Shown: positions 24,184 through 32,742 of the stretch, piece by piece
Layout: every line of letters begins with the position of its first letter
Numbering within the stretch: position 1 is the stretch's first letter
NCBI RefSeq assembly: GCF_000016505.1
Contig: NC_009706.1
Coordinates: forward strand, 2,852,001 to 2,916,000
DNA: 64,000 bases
Origin: Clostridium kluyveri DSM 555
Lineage (GTDB): Bacteria > Bacillota > Clostridia > Clostridiales > Clostridiaceae
Direction of reading: 5' to 3'
Notes under the pieces: model-generated
Told to the model about the DNA's origin: nothing
Seen by the model: only the letters and a program-made list of their open reading frames with translations
Database searches by the model: none
Program-made: the position numbers and the translations under genes

Positions 24184-26541
24184 TTAATGAGCAATAACAT
24201 TACCTGCATATTCAATTTGAATTGCTTCAAGTGTAGACAAATCAACGCCTTGATTATAGGCTTCAGGCACACTTATAGTCCACTGTGTAAATGGCGTTGG
24301 CTGAAAATATTTGTATTTACTGCGTTCTTCCACTTCACCCTCTATAATTATGGAACTTTCATTTCCTACTATTCCATTATACTTAAATACACGTCTTAAA
24401 GATGCTGAAGAAAATTCAAAATTTTCTTCTCTAAGTCTATCATAGTAAATACCTGATGTTGTAATTTCTATATACACTGGATTATTTTTAGAAGCCACAA
24501 CCCCTATAAGCCAAACTCTCACCCTTGTAAGCCGTACACGATCCAGTCCATTGAATTCTGCAGCATCTGGACTTATTGGTATAGCTACTGAACGATTCTC
24601 TTTAAGATTTTGTACAACATTGTGAAAATTGCCCTGCTTCGTATCTGGTATTGTAACTACAATACCACGAAAATCCTGAGGTGGAGGATTAAAAGATTCA
24701 AGTACCTCTGAATATTCCTGTGTAATTATACCCATATCCTCTTCTAATTGCTCTACAGGCTTTACTATAGACAATGTAATTCTCGAATCCCTTAATCCCC
24801 AGTAACGATATGCTCCTGCATAATTTTGTACAGCAATAAATATCCAACATTTTACATTTAATTCTCTTTCAAAAAAAGCCTGCATTATTTCATCATCTTT
24901 ATTAATCTGCCCTGAAAGTTTATCTACATATTCTTTTAGCCTTACTTCCTGATTCTGATCTACTTCTCTTTGAAGTATTAACCTTGCAAGTTCCTGTCCA
25001 GCCTTTACCACTGCAATCTGAGTGGCCATATAGGCTTTTCCGTATATAGCTAACTTATCTATCTCTGCTTTATACTCCAGTGCGCCAGGAATCCCAGCAT
25101 CTATTGCTGGTTTCATAAATAACTCAGCATCCACTAGAAATGCATCCCAATCTGCTTCTGTGGAAATTGAATCTGTATCAGGAATTTCAACACTTATATT
25201 TTCATCTGCACTTGAAATTTTCTTTGCAGCAGTAATAATTTTATCAATTGTCTCATATGTGGTCTTAAGAAATTTTGCTAATTTCTCCAGGTTATTCATG
25301 GATTTTGACAGATTTTCCATTGCTTTTGCAAAAGCCGATAATTCTTTTACCTTATCTGCAACTTTTGCTGCATCATCTGCTGCAGCAATTCCATTTTTCA
25401 CAGCACCTGCTGCTCCCGCAGCTGCTGCTTCATCGCCTACCATCATAAGTGCTACAGCAGCAGAAAATTCCACAAGTGCTGCAGCCATTGAAAATACAGC
25501 TTTGATAATTTGGTCACGTTCCCACTTTTTTGACTCATATTCAAAGGAAATTCCTGCCTGTTTTACTTTATATTGTTGTATGTTTAAGGTTGAGCTAGCC
25601 TGGATCTCTGACCCTTGAGCTATTCTGTAATTACTATCAGCTTGTAAAATCAATTGTTTATTATATTTACAGATATCTTTGTAGTTATCAAGCATATTCT
25701 GTGCAGCACTTCTACGATCATCAAAAGAAAGTTTTTCATCACTGTACCTCTGATATTGAGTTTCATATGAACTTGCTGAACATATAAATGAGTCAAAGGA
25801 ATCTGCATAAACATCCTTGTCAAGATATGGTACGAAAGTCACTGGACTCGTTGACATTCTGAGATTTACAAGAAGGGCAGAACTTTTAATATTAAGATCA
25901 ACGGCAGCTTTAGACCCCGTGGTTATATCCGATATCCATTCTAACATGGATTGTGCAATATCGGGTGCTGAGTAAAAGAGGATGGTGGCGAACTGAAAAA
26001 TTGAAACAATATTCATTCTAAGAGGTTTTCCATATTCAAAGCCATCCTCATAATACTTATCCAAATCCTCTATTAAAAGTCTCCCCTCCGAAGAAGAAAC
26101 TACTATACCTTTCTTTTTTGGGGTAATGAGTTCTAAAATATCTGGTTTATTTCCTGGAAATACACCTTTTACTTTAATATTGCTTTGAAATTCATGTGCA
26201 TATATAACTAGCTTGCCTATTCCACCTTCTCGATAATCTAATATTATACTGCTGTCTACGTTAAATTCAATACGGCGTGCAACTATAAAAAGAGCTGAAT
26301 CCTTATTTATTAAAATACTATTTTCATCTGTCTTTCTAACTACATCTGCAAAAATGGAAATAATTCGTGGTTTTATTCCTTTCTCCCTAATCTTATTATA
26401 AACATCTTCAAGATTTATAAGCATATCCCTTACAATAACTGTTTCTCCAGATAAGTTCTCACTTGATGTAGATGGTATATATACCTGTTCTAAAACTGAC
26501 TGATACAGTTCACTCCAATCTTTTGACTGATTTTCATTCAT
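24184..26541 (-). CDS. Large companion protein of the putative toxin locus (785 aa)
   Basis: Three regions can be seen. Residues 1-240 are mixed alpha/beta (DSALFIVARRIEF, GIGKLVIYAHEF). Residues 250-620 are mainly helical, with a hydrophobic Ala-rich hairpin at about 345-385 (AVFSMAAALVEFSAAVALMM). Residues 640-785 are beta-rich and end in FQPTPFTQWTISVPEAYNQG and LSTLEAIQIEYAG, a pattern like the C-terminal beta domains of Tc-type insecticidal toxin components. The ATG at 26541 has AGGAGG. It lies 60 bases after the XaxA-like gene and 35 bases before the next start. I know no named family with this layout. The hairpin suggests membrane insertion. Confidence 0.65.
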   Translation of the reverse strand: MNENQSKDWSELYQSVLEQVYIPSTSSENLSGETVIVRDMLINLEDVYNKIREKGIKPRIISIFADVVRKTDENSILINKDSALFIVARRIEFNVDSSIILDYREGGIGKLVIYAHEFQSNIKVKGVFPGNKPDILELITPKKKGIVVSSSEGRLLIEDLDKYYEDGFEYGKPLRMNIVSIFQFATILFYSAPDIAQSMLEWISDITTGSKAAVDLNIKSSALLVNLRMSTSPVTFVPYLDKDVYADSFDSFICSASSYETQYQRYSDEKLSFDDRRSAAQNMLDNYKDICKYNKQLILQADSNYRIAQGSEIQASSTLNIQQYKVKQAGISFEYESKKWERDQIIKAVFSMAAALVEFSAAVALMMVGDEAAAAGAAGAVKNGIAAADDAAKVADKVKELSAFAKAMENLSKSMNNLEKLAKFLKTTYETIDKIITAAKKISSADENISVEIPDTDSISTEADWDAFLVDAELFMKPAIDAGIPGALEYKAEIDKLAIYGKAYMATQIAVVKAGQELARLILQREVDQNQEVRLKEYVDKLSGQINKDDEIMQAFFERELNVKCWIFIAVQNYAGAYRYWGLRDSRITLSIVKPVEQLEEDMGIITQEYSEVLESFNPPPQDFRGIVVTIPDTKQGNFHNVVQNLKENRSVAIPISPDAAEFNGLDRVRLTRVRVWLIGVVASKNNPVYIEITTSGIYYDRLREENFEFSSASLRRVFKYNGIVGNESSIIIEGEVEERSKYKYFQPTPFTQWTISVPEAYNQGVDLSTLEAIQIEYAGNVIAH

Positions 26542-26601
26542 ATTTATAACCTCCTTTCACTTCAATGAAAGCACAAAAATATAATATGGTGAAACTTTAT
26601 C

Positions 26602-27753
26602 TTATGCTGTTTCAGGAATAATGTATTTTTCAGGTTCTGCTTTTATATCATCTTCTGTTGTTACTGTTATATACGCATTTGCTCTATAATTATCTGCTAT
26701 AGCAGCTGCTTTTGCCCATGCATCAATAGCCTCCTGGACACCAAGATCCTTAATAATCCATTCTGCCTCTTTAATATCCCTTTGAATTACACTAAGTATA
26801 TTATTGAAATCATCAGAAAGTGAACCCCAGATTCCTTCCATTTTTTCAATAACAGGTAGTGCTAATTGCAGCTTCTCAAGTATTCCGTCCATACTGCCGT
26901 TTGCAAGTCTTAGATCATTACTCAGTACAAGGGCTTTTCTAAGATCTTCTTGTGCAGATTCCAATTTTTTTTGATATTTGTGTATATCATCAAGGGCATC
27001 TGTTGCTTTTTTCCCATATATTCCAGCAACAATTCCAGCAGCAATAGTTCCAAGTGGTATTATCCATGCATAAGTAGGAGTTGTAGCTGCAACAGTTACA
27101 TCGTGTTCATATTCATCCTGCCATTTCTTAATCTGTTTACTATCATTGTCTATTTCCTTCAAAAGAGTATCTATTTCACCGCCCTTACCTTCATAAGCTT
27201 TTTTATACCTATCCGACAGAGGATCTAATAAACTTTTATCACTCTTTGTATCCTCTGCAAATTGAATAATATTTTCTTTAGCTGTTTTACAATCATCTGC
27301 ATAGACTTGAGCTGTATTTTGAAGATTTGTCAGTATAGCTGTTAATTTTTTTGTTGCATCTTCCTCTGATAAAGATCCATTATTATATGCAGCAATAATC
27401 GGATTCAGTGCTCCATAATATACTGGCACTTTAGTATTATAGTGGCTTATATTAGCGGCAAGAGTGACAGTCATAGGAAAAACTACTGTTTTAAAATTAT
27501 AGCAGTGATCGTAAATACTTTTATATACATTAATCAAATCACTAAATTCATTTACATCTTCAGCACTTATCTTCAGCTTGCTTGTCATTTCTTCCGCTGA
27601 TTTAGGCAGTGAAGTTCCATTTTCAACATAAGCCTGAACGGCTAAAAATTCTGATCTTGACATTAAAAATGGATTATTATCTGCTGGTAATAATTCTCCT
27701 GGAGCCAAATCTACTTTAAGAACATTTCCATCCTTTAAAACTATTTCCTTCAT
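26602..27753 (-). CDS. Alpha-helical pore-forming toxin, XaxA/HBL-like
   Basis: A 383-residue, largely helical protein with one hydrophobic hairpin at about residues 227-250 (YAWIIPLGTIAAGIVAGIYGKKA) flanked by long amphipathic helices. This is the layout of the ClyA/HBL/NHE/XaxA class, in which the hairpin inserts into a target membrane. The C-terminal helix MEGIWGSLSDDFNNIL recurs in the protein encoded at 23327. The start at 27753 is chosen because GGAGG lies nine bases upstream; the open frame extends back to 27804 into an inverted repeat. There is no signal peptide, as in the Xax family. It is the first gene of the four-gene operon. The assignment is from fold-level pattern only. Confidence 0.65.
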   Translation of the reverse strand: MKEIVLKDGNVLKVDLAPGELLPADNNPFLMSRSEFLAVQAYVENGTSLPKSAEEMTSKLKISAEDVNEFSDLINVYKSIYDHCYNFKTVVFPMTVTLAANISHYNTKVPVYYGALNPIIAAYNNGSLSEEDATKKLTAILTNLQNTAQVYADDCKTAKENIIQFAEDTKSDKSLLDPLSDRYKKAYEGKGGEIDTLLKEIDNDSKQIKKWQDEYEHDVTVAATTPTYAWIIPLGTIAAGIVAGIYGKKATDALDDIHKYQKKLESAQEDLRKALVLSNDLRLANGSMDGILEKLQLALPVIEKMEGIWGSLSDDFNNILSVIQRDIKEAEWIIKDLGVQEAIDAWAKAAAIADNYRANAYITVTTEDDIKAEPEKYIIPETA

Positions 27754-27801
27754 AAAGTTATCCTCCTTATTTATATATATAAATATACTTTTTGTATTTC
27801 T

Positions 27802-27831
27802 CAAGTATTATTAATCAGATTATAATACTTG
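27802..27831 (-). promoter_or_regulatory. Inverted repeat in the toxin-operon promoter region
   Basis: CAAGTATTAT (27802-27811) and ATAATACTTG (27822-27831) form a perfect 10-bp inverted repeat. On the minus strand the second arm runs into TTGAGA, 17 bases before a TATATA. A separate 12-bp perfect palindrome, ACAGTCGACTGT, lies at 27881-27892, 50 bases farther upstream. Both are candidate binding sites for the adjacent response regulator. Confidence 0.5.
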
Positions 27832-27922
27832 GGAGGAATAATATGTTAAACAACGCATAACAAGCAAAATTATTGTTTATACAGTCGACTGTGATGTGTA
27901 AATAATAAAAGCCGAAAAAATT

Positions 27923-28660
27923 TTAAATATTAAAGAACATCTTCAATTGTTTTACCTTATTTCTACTGAGGGGAATAACATCATCTATTTCTTTAAAATA
28001 CATATCATAAGTATAATTAATTCTTGGTTTAAATCTATCTATTTTAGCCAAATTAACTATGTAACATTTATGTGACCTGAAAAATGAGCGTTTTTTAAGC
28101 TTTTCTTCATAAAAATTAAGGGTTTTATTACCTGTATATATGTTATCTTTTAAATGAATAAAAACTTTTCTATTTAACATTTCAATATAAAAAATTTCAT
28201 CATAGTTTATCAAAACTATTTCTTCATTGTTAAAACCACAAATCATGTCTAAATCATATTCATAACTATTACTCACCTCATTTATATTACAGCTATTGTT
28301 TTCAAGTAAATTCATTATTCTTTTTATACTATTTTCTATCCTTGATTCAGTGAAAGGTTTTAATATATAATCAATAGCATTAATCTCAAATGCTTTTATT
28401 GCAAAATCATTGTATGCAGTTACAAAGCATATTCTAGTTCTTGGATACAAATTAATTACCTGCTCTGCTAAATACATTCCATTAATACTGGGCATTTCAA
28501 TATCCAAAAAAATTGCATCACATTGATTTTTTAACAGGTAGACAAGTGCTTCAACAGAATCAGTAAAAGTTTTTTCAATAGTAATATTTTCATATATACT
28601 AAGTATATTTACTAGATAGTTAAGTGCGTTAATTTCATTATCAACAATAACTATTTTCAT
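27923..28660 (-). CDS. LytTR-family response regulator
   Basis: 245 residues from the ATG at 28660, which has GGAGGA upstream; the longer frame to 28738 lacks one. The N-terminal receiver domain shows the acidic pair in IVDNE, the phospho-acceptor Asp in AIFLDIEMPSING and the Lys in YILKPF. The C-terminal LytTR DNA-binding domain (residues 150-245) contains IFYIEMLNRKVFIHLKD and FFRSHKCYIVNLAKI. It is encoded downstream of a LytS-like kinase and directly upstream of the putative toxin operon, so it is the probable regulator of that operon. Confidence 0.92.
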   Translation of the reverse strand: MKIVIVDNEINALNYLVNILSIYENITIEKTFTDSVEALVYLLKNQCDAIFLDIEMPSINGMYLAEQVINLYPRTRICFVTAYNDFAIKAFEINAIDYILKPFTESRIENSIKRIMNLLENNSCNINEVSNSYEYDLDMICGFNNEEIVLINYDEIFYIEMLNRKVFIHLKDNIYTGNKTLNFYEEKLKKRSFFRSHKCYIVNLAKIDRFKPRINYTYDMYFKEIDDVIPLSRNKVKQLKMFFNI

Positions 28661-28754
28661 ATTTTTCCTCCAAAGAAATTCCCAAAAATACTCTTGACTT
28701 ATCAAATGGGTAGATAAGTTCCACCATAAAAACTTCATATTAATAAATTTTCAC

Positions 28755-29705
28755 TTAACTATCCAGCATGCCAACTTTAATCAAATTTTTACAATTCATC
28801 AACAAATCTCCTGGTGTTATAAAGAACTCTTCACTATCAATAATGGTTTTAATAGGTGCAGATATTAAGTTATCGCCACAATTTAATAATAATGATGTTT
28901 GTTCATTATTAAATAAATAGTTTATAACAGTGCAAAATTCATGAGTTGTTGTTACAAATTCTTCCTGTAATTCATTTAACACATTTGTATCCTGTTCTTT
29001 CTGTAATTCATAATAAATATTTTCAAGTAACTTTTCTTTATCTATTGAATTATATGCATTTTCCTCATTTATCTTATCCATGTTATCAATTAGTTTTGAT
29101 TTTAAACCTTTTCTATCTTTATTTATGTAATCCTGAACCTGATTTAATAAATTATTTATGGAATTTTCGTTACTGACAATAAGTTTATATTCCCTACCTG
29201 CTTTTTCATAACAATTGTAAATAAACTGAGAACATACCATAGGATGTGAACCTTTATAGACTCCTTTATTAATAAGTACTATTAGATCACTAATGATGTG
29301 TTTCATCAAAGGAATCAATAATTTTTGAAGCGTAGGACTTATTAAAGACTTTTTAAATAATATAAATAAGCCGACAAATACCAAATCCATTTTTGTATAG
29401 GGTTCTTTATTGGCAACATAATTTTTCCCAATATTAAGAACCGTAGACATGTCCTCTTTAAAAGGGGTAAGCCTCATTATTGTAATCTTACGGTTAACTA
29501 TTCTATCTTTTATTGAATTAATCTGTGCATAAGGTGGAATTTCCTCAATAATCTCATTATAATCATAATATGACATAGCGGCATGACTTACAGGTGATTT
29601 GGTAATTGAAGCTATTAATTTTGATTCCCAGTCTTCAGTGGGTGAAAACAACAGTATATCCCCCTGCTTTAAATCCTTTATTTTTATTGTTTTAATATTA
29701 CTCAT
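28755..29705 (-). CDS. Permuted NlpC/P60-type (YiiX-like) papain-fold protein
   Basis: 316 residues. KIKDLKQGDILLFSP opens the domain, a conserved His lies in SPVSHAAMSYYD (near residue 42), and the conserved Cys in HPMVCSQFIYNCYEKAG (near residue 165). This His-before-Cys order marks the circularly permuted NlpC/P60 (YaeF/YiiX) group of cysteine peptidases or amidases. A hydrophobic segment near residues 105-118 separates the halves. The C-terminal 130 residues are helical. It starts one base before the kinase gene's last codon ends, so it is coupled to the kinase. A papain-fold enzyme between kinase and regulator is unusual; it may process a signal or release the toxin. Confidence 0.75.
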   Translation of the reverse strand: MSNIKTIKIKDLKQGDILLFSPTEDWESKLIASITKSPVSHAAMSYYDYNEIIEEIPPYAQINSIKDRIVNRKITIMRLTPFKEDMSTVLNIGKNYVANKEPYTKMDLVFVGLFILFKKSLISPTLQKLLIPLMKHIISDLIVLINKGVYKGSHPMVCSQFIYNCYEKAGREYKLIVSNENSINNLLNQVQDYINKDRKGLKSKLIDNMDKINEENAYNSIDKEKLLENIYYELQKEQDTNVLNELQEEFVTTTHEFCTVINYLFNNEQTSLLLNCGDNLISAPIKTIIDSEEFFITPGDLLMNCKNLIKVGMLDS

Positions 29706-31571
29706 TTATTCTCCTCCAATCTTATATTTATTCTCAGGAATCTCAAAGGATATGCTTGTCCCATATGATAATTTACTTACAATTTTTAATTTTGACTGAT
29801 AACACTTCATTAATCTAAAACTTACATTTTTAAGTCCTACTCCTGATATGGAATCTCTATTATGGAGTAATTGTGAAATCACTTCTTTCCCTATACCTTT
29901 TCCATTATCTGAAACAATTATTTCCAAATTATTATCCTTTTTTGAAACCTTAATATTTATTGTTATTCCATAAGAGTTTAAACCATGCTTAATTGAATTT
30001 TCTACAATAGGCTGTATTAACAACTGAGGAATTGGAGTGGACATATATTCTTCTTTTATATCTACAGTCAGATTAATGGAATCATTAAATCTTGTATTTT
30101 CAATTTTTACATAGGATTTTATCAAATCAATTTCCTCTCTTAAGGAATAAAATACATTCCTTCGATAATCAAATTTATGTTTTACCCTTAAAAAATCACA
30201 AAAATGCAAAATTAAATCTTTTGATTTAGATACGGATTCATCCATAAGACAATATATGTTATTTAAAGTATTGAAAAAAAAATGTGGTGCTATTTGTGCC
30301 TGCAAAAATGCAATTTCCATATCTTTTGCTTTATTTGAACTTTTAAAGGCATCAATTACATCCACAGACAATACATATATTTCACATAATAAAAAGAATA
30401 AAAGTCCCAATATATAATTACTTGAGGAAAAATAGATATTTACATAATTATTAGTATATAAAATATCAACAATTGTAGTAAAGATCATACCAGCAATTCC
30501 TATTAACAAAAGCCATGCAAATTTGCGTTTTTTAAAAATTGATTTTACTAATGTTATCATTGCTGCCAAACAATTAACTATTAGTATGGTCATATAAATC
30601 ACATCACTATAACCAAAGATTTTAATTGGTGTTAAAATTATCAAGCCTAAATAAATAAAATTTATTAAATTTATCAATATAAAACTGGATCTATTTGATT
30701 CATTAGGGTAAATTGATTTTATAAACAGCTGTAGGGATATATTTATACCCATATAAGATAAATATTCCAATTTAGATATGACATTAAAGGATATATTTTT
30801 AAACACGTAATATATAATATTAACATCAAGAATTGACTCAAGAATTATGGAAGAAATACAAAATAGGGCTAAGTACATGTAAGTATATTTTCTACTTTCT
30901 AATTTGTATAAAAGCAGCAGATAAAATCCAAGCCCTGCAAACACACCAATTATCAGTGCACTTTTAATCATATTTATTGAAGCTATATTATCTACGACAT
31001 TAAACCTGCCAAATACAATATTGTTTATAATTCCCCCTTTATTATGATGGTAATTAGAAACTTGTATAATTATTTCAATATCTTTTGACTGAGTATAAAA
31101 GGGAACAACTCTAAGCTTCCAGCTGGGGATTTCATTTACATAGGAATTATTTACAGCTCCATTCACAATAATTTTTTCATTATTTATAATCAATTTATAT
31201 GCACTGGAAATAAAGTTAATTTTAAGACAATATAGGCCTTTTTCAGGCACTTTTAACCTAAGTCTGTAAGTTCCACAACCATAAGTGTTCATTTTTCTAC
31301 CATTATATGTATAATTATTCCATTGATTTGGAACATCTATGTAGTTTATTGGTTCAAAATTACTTGTTCTAAATTCATAGGGATAAAATTCCCACTTTCC
31401 TTGTAAAATTATAATATCATTATCAAAATCAGCAGAAGACAAGTCCATATAGCCCAGATTTGCCTTAATATCCTTTTCATAACTTATACCATTAAATAAT
31501 CTCAAATAAATCAGGAAAATAGCAGTTAAAATTATAGCTAAAATTATTTTAGCAATATCCTTATTATGCAT
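29706..31571 (-). CDS. LytS-like sensor histidine kinase with 7TM-DISM sensor
   Basis: 621 residues. One N-terminal membrane helix precedes an extracellular jelly-roll domain (residues 40-190, GCGTYRLRLKVPEKGLYCLK), as in 7TMR-DISMED2. About seven membrane helices follow (residues 195-400). The cytoplasmic part carries the LytS/YpdA-type phospho-acceptor His in LQAQIAPHFFFNTLNNIY and an ATP-binding GHKL domain (NSIKHGLN, SDNGKGIG, GVGLKNV). It pairs with the LytTR regulator two genes downstream. The extracellular fold suggests a carbohydrate-like ligand. It is the first gene of the kinase-hydrolase-regulator unit. Confidence 0.92.
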   Translation of the reverse strand: MHNKDIAKIILAIILTAIFLIYLRLFNGISYEKDIKANLGYMDLSSADFDNDIIILQGKWEFYPYEFRTSNFEPINYIDVPNQWNNYTYNGRKMNTYGCGTYRLRLKVPEKGLYCLKINFISSAYKLIINNEKIIVNGAVNNSYVNEIPSWKLRVVPFYTQSKDIEIIIQVSNYHHNKGGIINNIVFGRFNVVDNIASINMIKSALIIGVFAGLGFYLLLLYKLESRKYTYMYLALFCISSIILESILDVNIIYYVFKNISFNVISKLEYLSYMGINISLQLFIKSIYPNESNRSSFILINLINFIYLGLIILTPIKIFGYSDVIYMTILIVNCLAAMITLVKSIFKKRKFAWLLLIGIAGMIFTTIVDILYTNNYVNIYFSSSNYILGLLFFLLCEIYVLSVDVIDAFKSSNKAKDMEIAFLQAQIAPHFFFNTLNNIYCLMDESVSKSKDLILHFCDFLRVKHKFDYRRNVFYSLREEIDLIKSYVKIENTRFNDSINLTVDIKEEYMSTPIPQLLIQPIVENSIKHGLNSYGITINIKVSKKDNNLEIIVSDNGKGIGKEVISQLLHNRDSISGVGLKNVSFRLMKCYQSKLKIVSKLSYGTSISFEIPENKYKIGGE

Positions 31572-31773
31572 TGGTGCTCCCTTCTTAAATTTTTGATTCC
31601 ATTTTTAAATAAATATAACGACAAAGCTATAAATAACTTCCTACTTCCTTTCTTTTCTATATATTATACCGAATTTTTACATAAATTTCACTATGATTTA
31701 TGTAAAATAACCTAGAAATTACAAAAAACACTATAGAATCAAATTTATCTAAAGGGATACAACTTATTTACAA

Positions 31774-32166
31774 TCACTTCTTTATTTCAATACTATATAT
31801 AGAATTATGATAATTCTTAGATATATTTTCCAATACAGGAATATGTCTTAAAGTTATTTTTTTATAATAATGTTTTTCTGACCCTTCTGCTGTAATAATC
31901 AAATCATTACCATCTATTTCTAGATTTACATTTTCTTCTTCTATTCCAGGTAGTTCCACTACAATTATGATTTTATCTCCTTCATCAAATATGTGGGTTA
32001 TAGGATCAATTATCTCTTTACTGTTTTCAGAGACATTTGCCGAAGAGCCTGTATGTGATTTATGATTATCGTTTTCAATCATATCCAAAATCATATTCAT
32101 AAATTCATCCCTATTTCTAATTAAGGATTTAATATTATTTGACCCATTACATTCTTTCCTTTTCAT
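31774..32166 (-). CDS. Small heat-shock protein, Hsp20/alpha-crystallin family
   Basis: 130 residues with a charged N-terminal arm and an alpha-crystallin/CS-type domain: IVVELPGIEEENVNLEIDGNDLIITAEG followed by a C-terminal strand YSIEIKK. Such proteins bind unfolding proteins without ATP; in spore formers some are coat components (CotM/CotP). It lacks the usual C-terminal IXI extension and is short, so a coat role is possible. It is monocistronic, with a hairpin at 32281-32307 upstream. Confidence 0.78.
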   Translation of the reverse strand: MKRKECNGSNNIKSLIRNRDEFMNMILDMIENDNHKSHTGSSANVSENSKEIIDPITHIFDEGDKIIIVVELPGIEEENVNLEIDGNDLIITAEGSEKHYYKKITLRHIPVLENISKNYHNSIYSIEIKK

Positions 32167-32280
32167 AATTTTAATTCCCCTCAGTAATTATAATTTTTTA
32201 ATATCATGAAATGAATTTATATGTACTATAACTATTATATGCATCAATGGTATTTATAATCACTTGATATTAATATCATA

Positions 32281-32307
32281 AGCTGAATCGATAAAATCGA
32301 TTCAGCT
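32281..32307. terminator. Perfect 12-bp hairpin in the divergent spacer
   Basis: AGCTGAATCGAT (32281-32292) and ATCGATTCAGCT (32296-32307) around AAA. It lies between the divergently transcribed hsp20 and MutS-like genes, so it is not a normal terminator position. It could be an operator or the terminator of a short unannotated transcript. The rest of 32167-32613 is AT-rich without coding signal; a TATAAT box lies near 32609. Confidence 0.45.
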
Positions 32308-32742
32308 GTAAATATGATCAATATTATGCAGGCAGAACAGGTCTTTAGCATAAGTTTTTAATTTATTTAATGTTTTATTTTAACAGACTTTGTCAATATT
32401 TAATAATCCATCACCAATTTTTTAAAGATCCTGCCATTATAAATTTTAAGCTTCTGTGAATCTAATATCTATTAATCCCTTTTTAAATGTCTATTGTGTC
32501 TTTAATATATACTATTATTACCCCTTCATATCTGTTACAGATCTTTAGCTCTTTTACATTAAATTGTGCTTAATCCAAGAATGGCTTCATAAAAAGTTAA
32601 TTTATGGTATAATGTGTTTGTAAAGTTATCTGAAAGAGGCTGTCAAAGTGGCATTCTTCAACTGAAAATTATTTACCAAATATTTATCACACATTTTTTT
32701 AAATATTATAAAAAACGCCGAAAAATGATTGGAGGAAAATAC

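Noticed and set aside
27754-27804. N-terminal extension of the XaxA-like protein
   Set aside because: It runs through an inverted repeat and promoter-like sequence; the GGAGG-preceded ATG at 27753 is far better.
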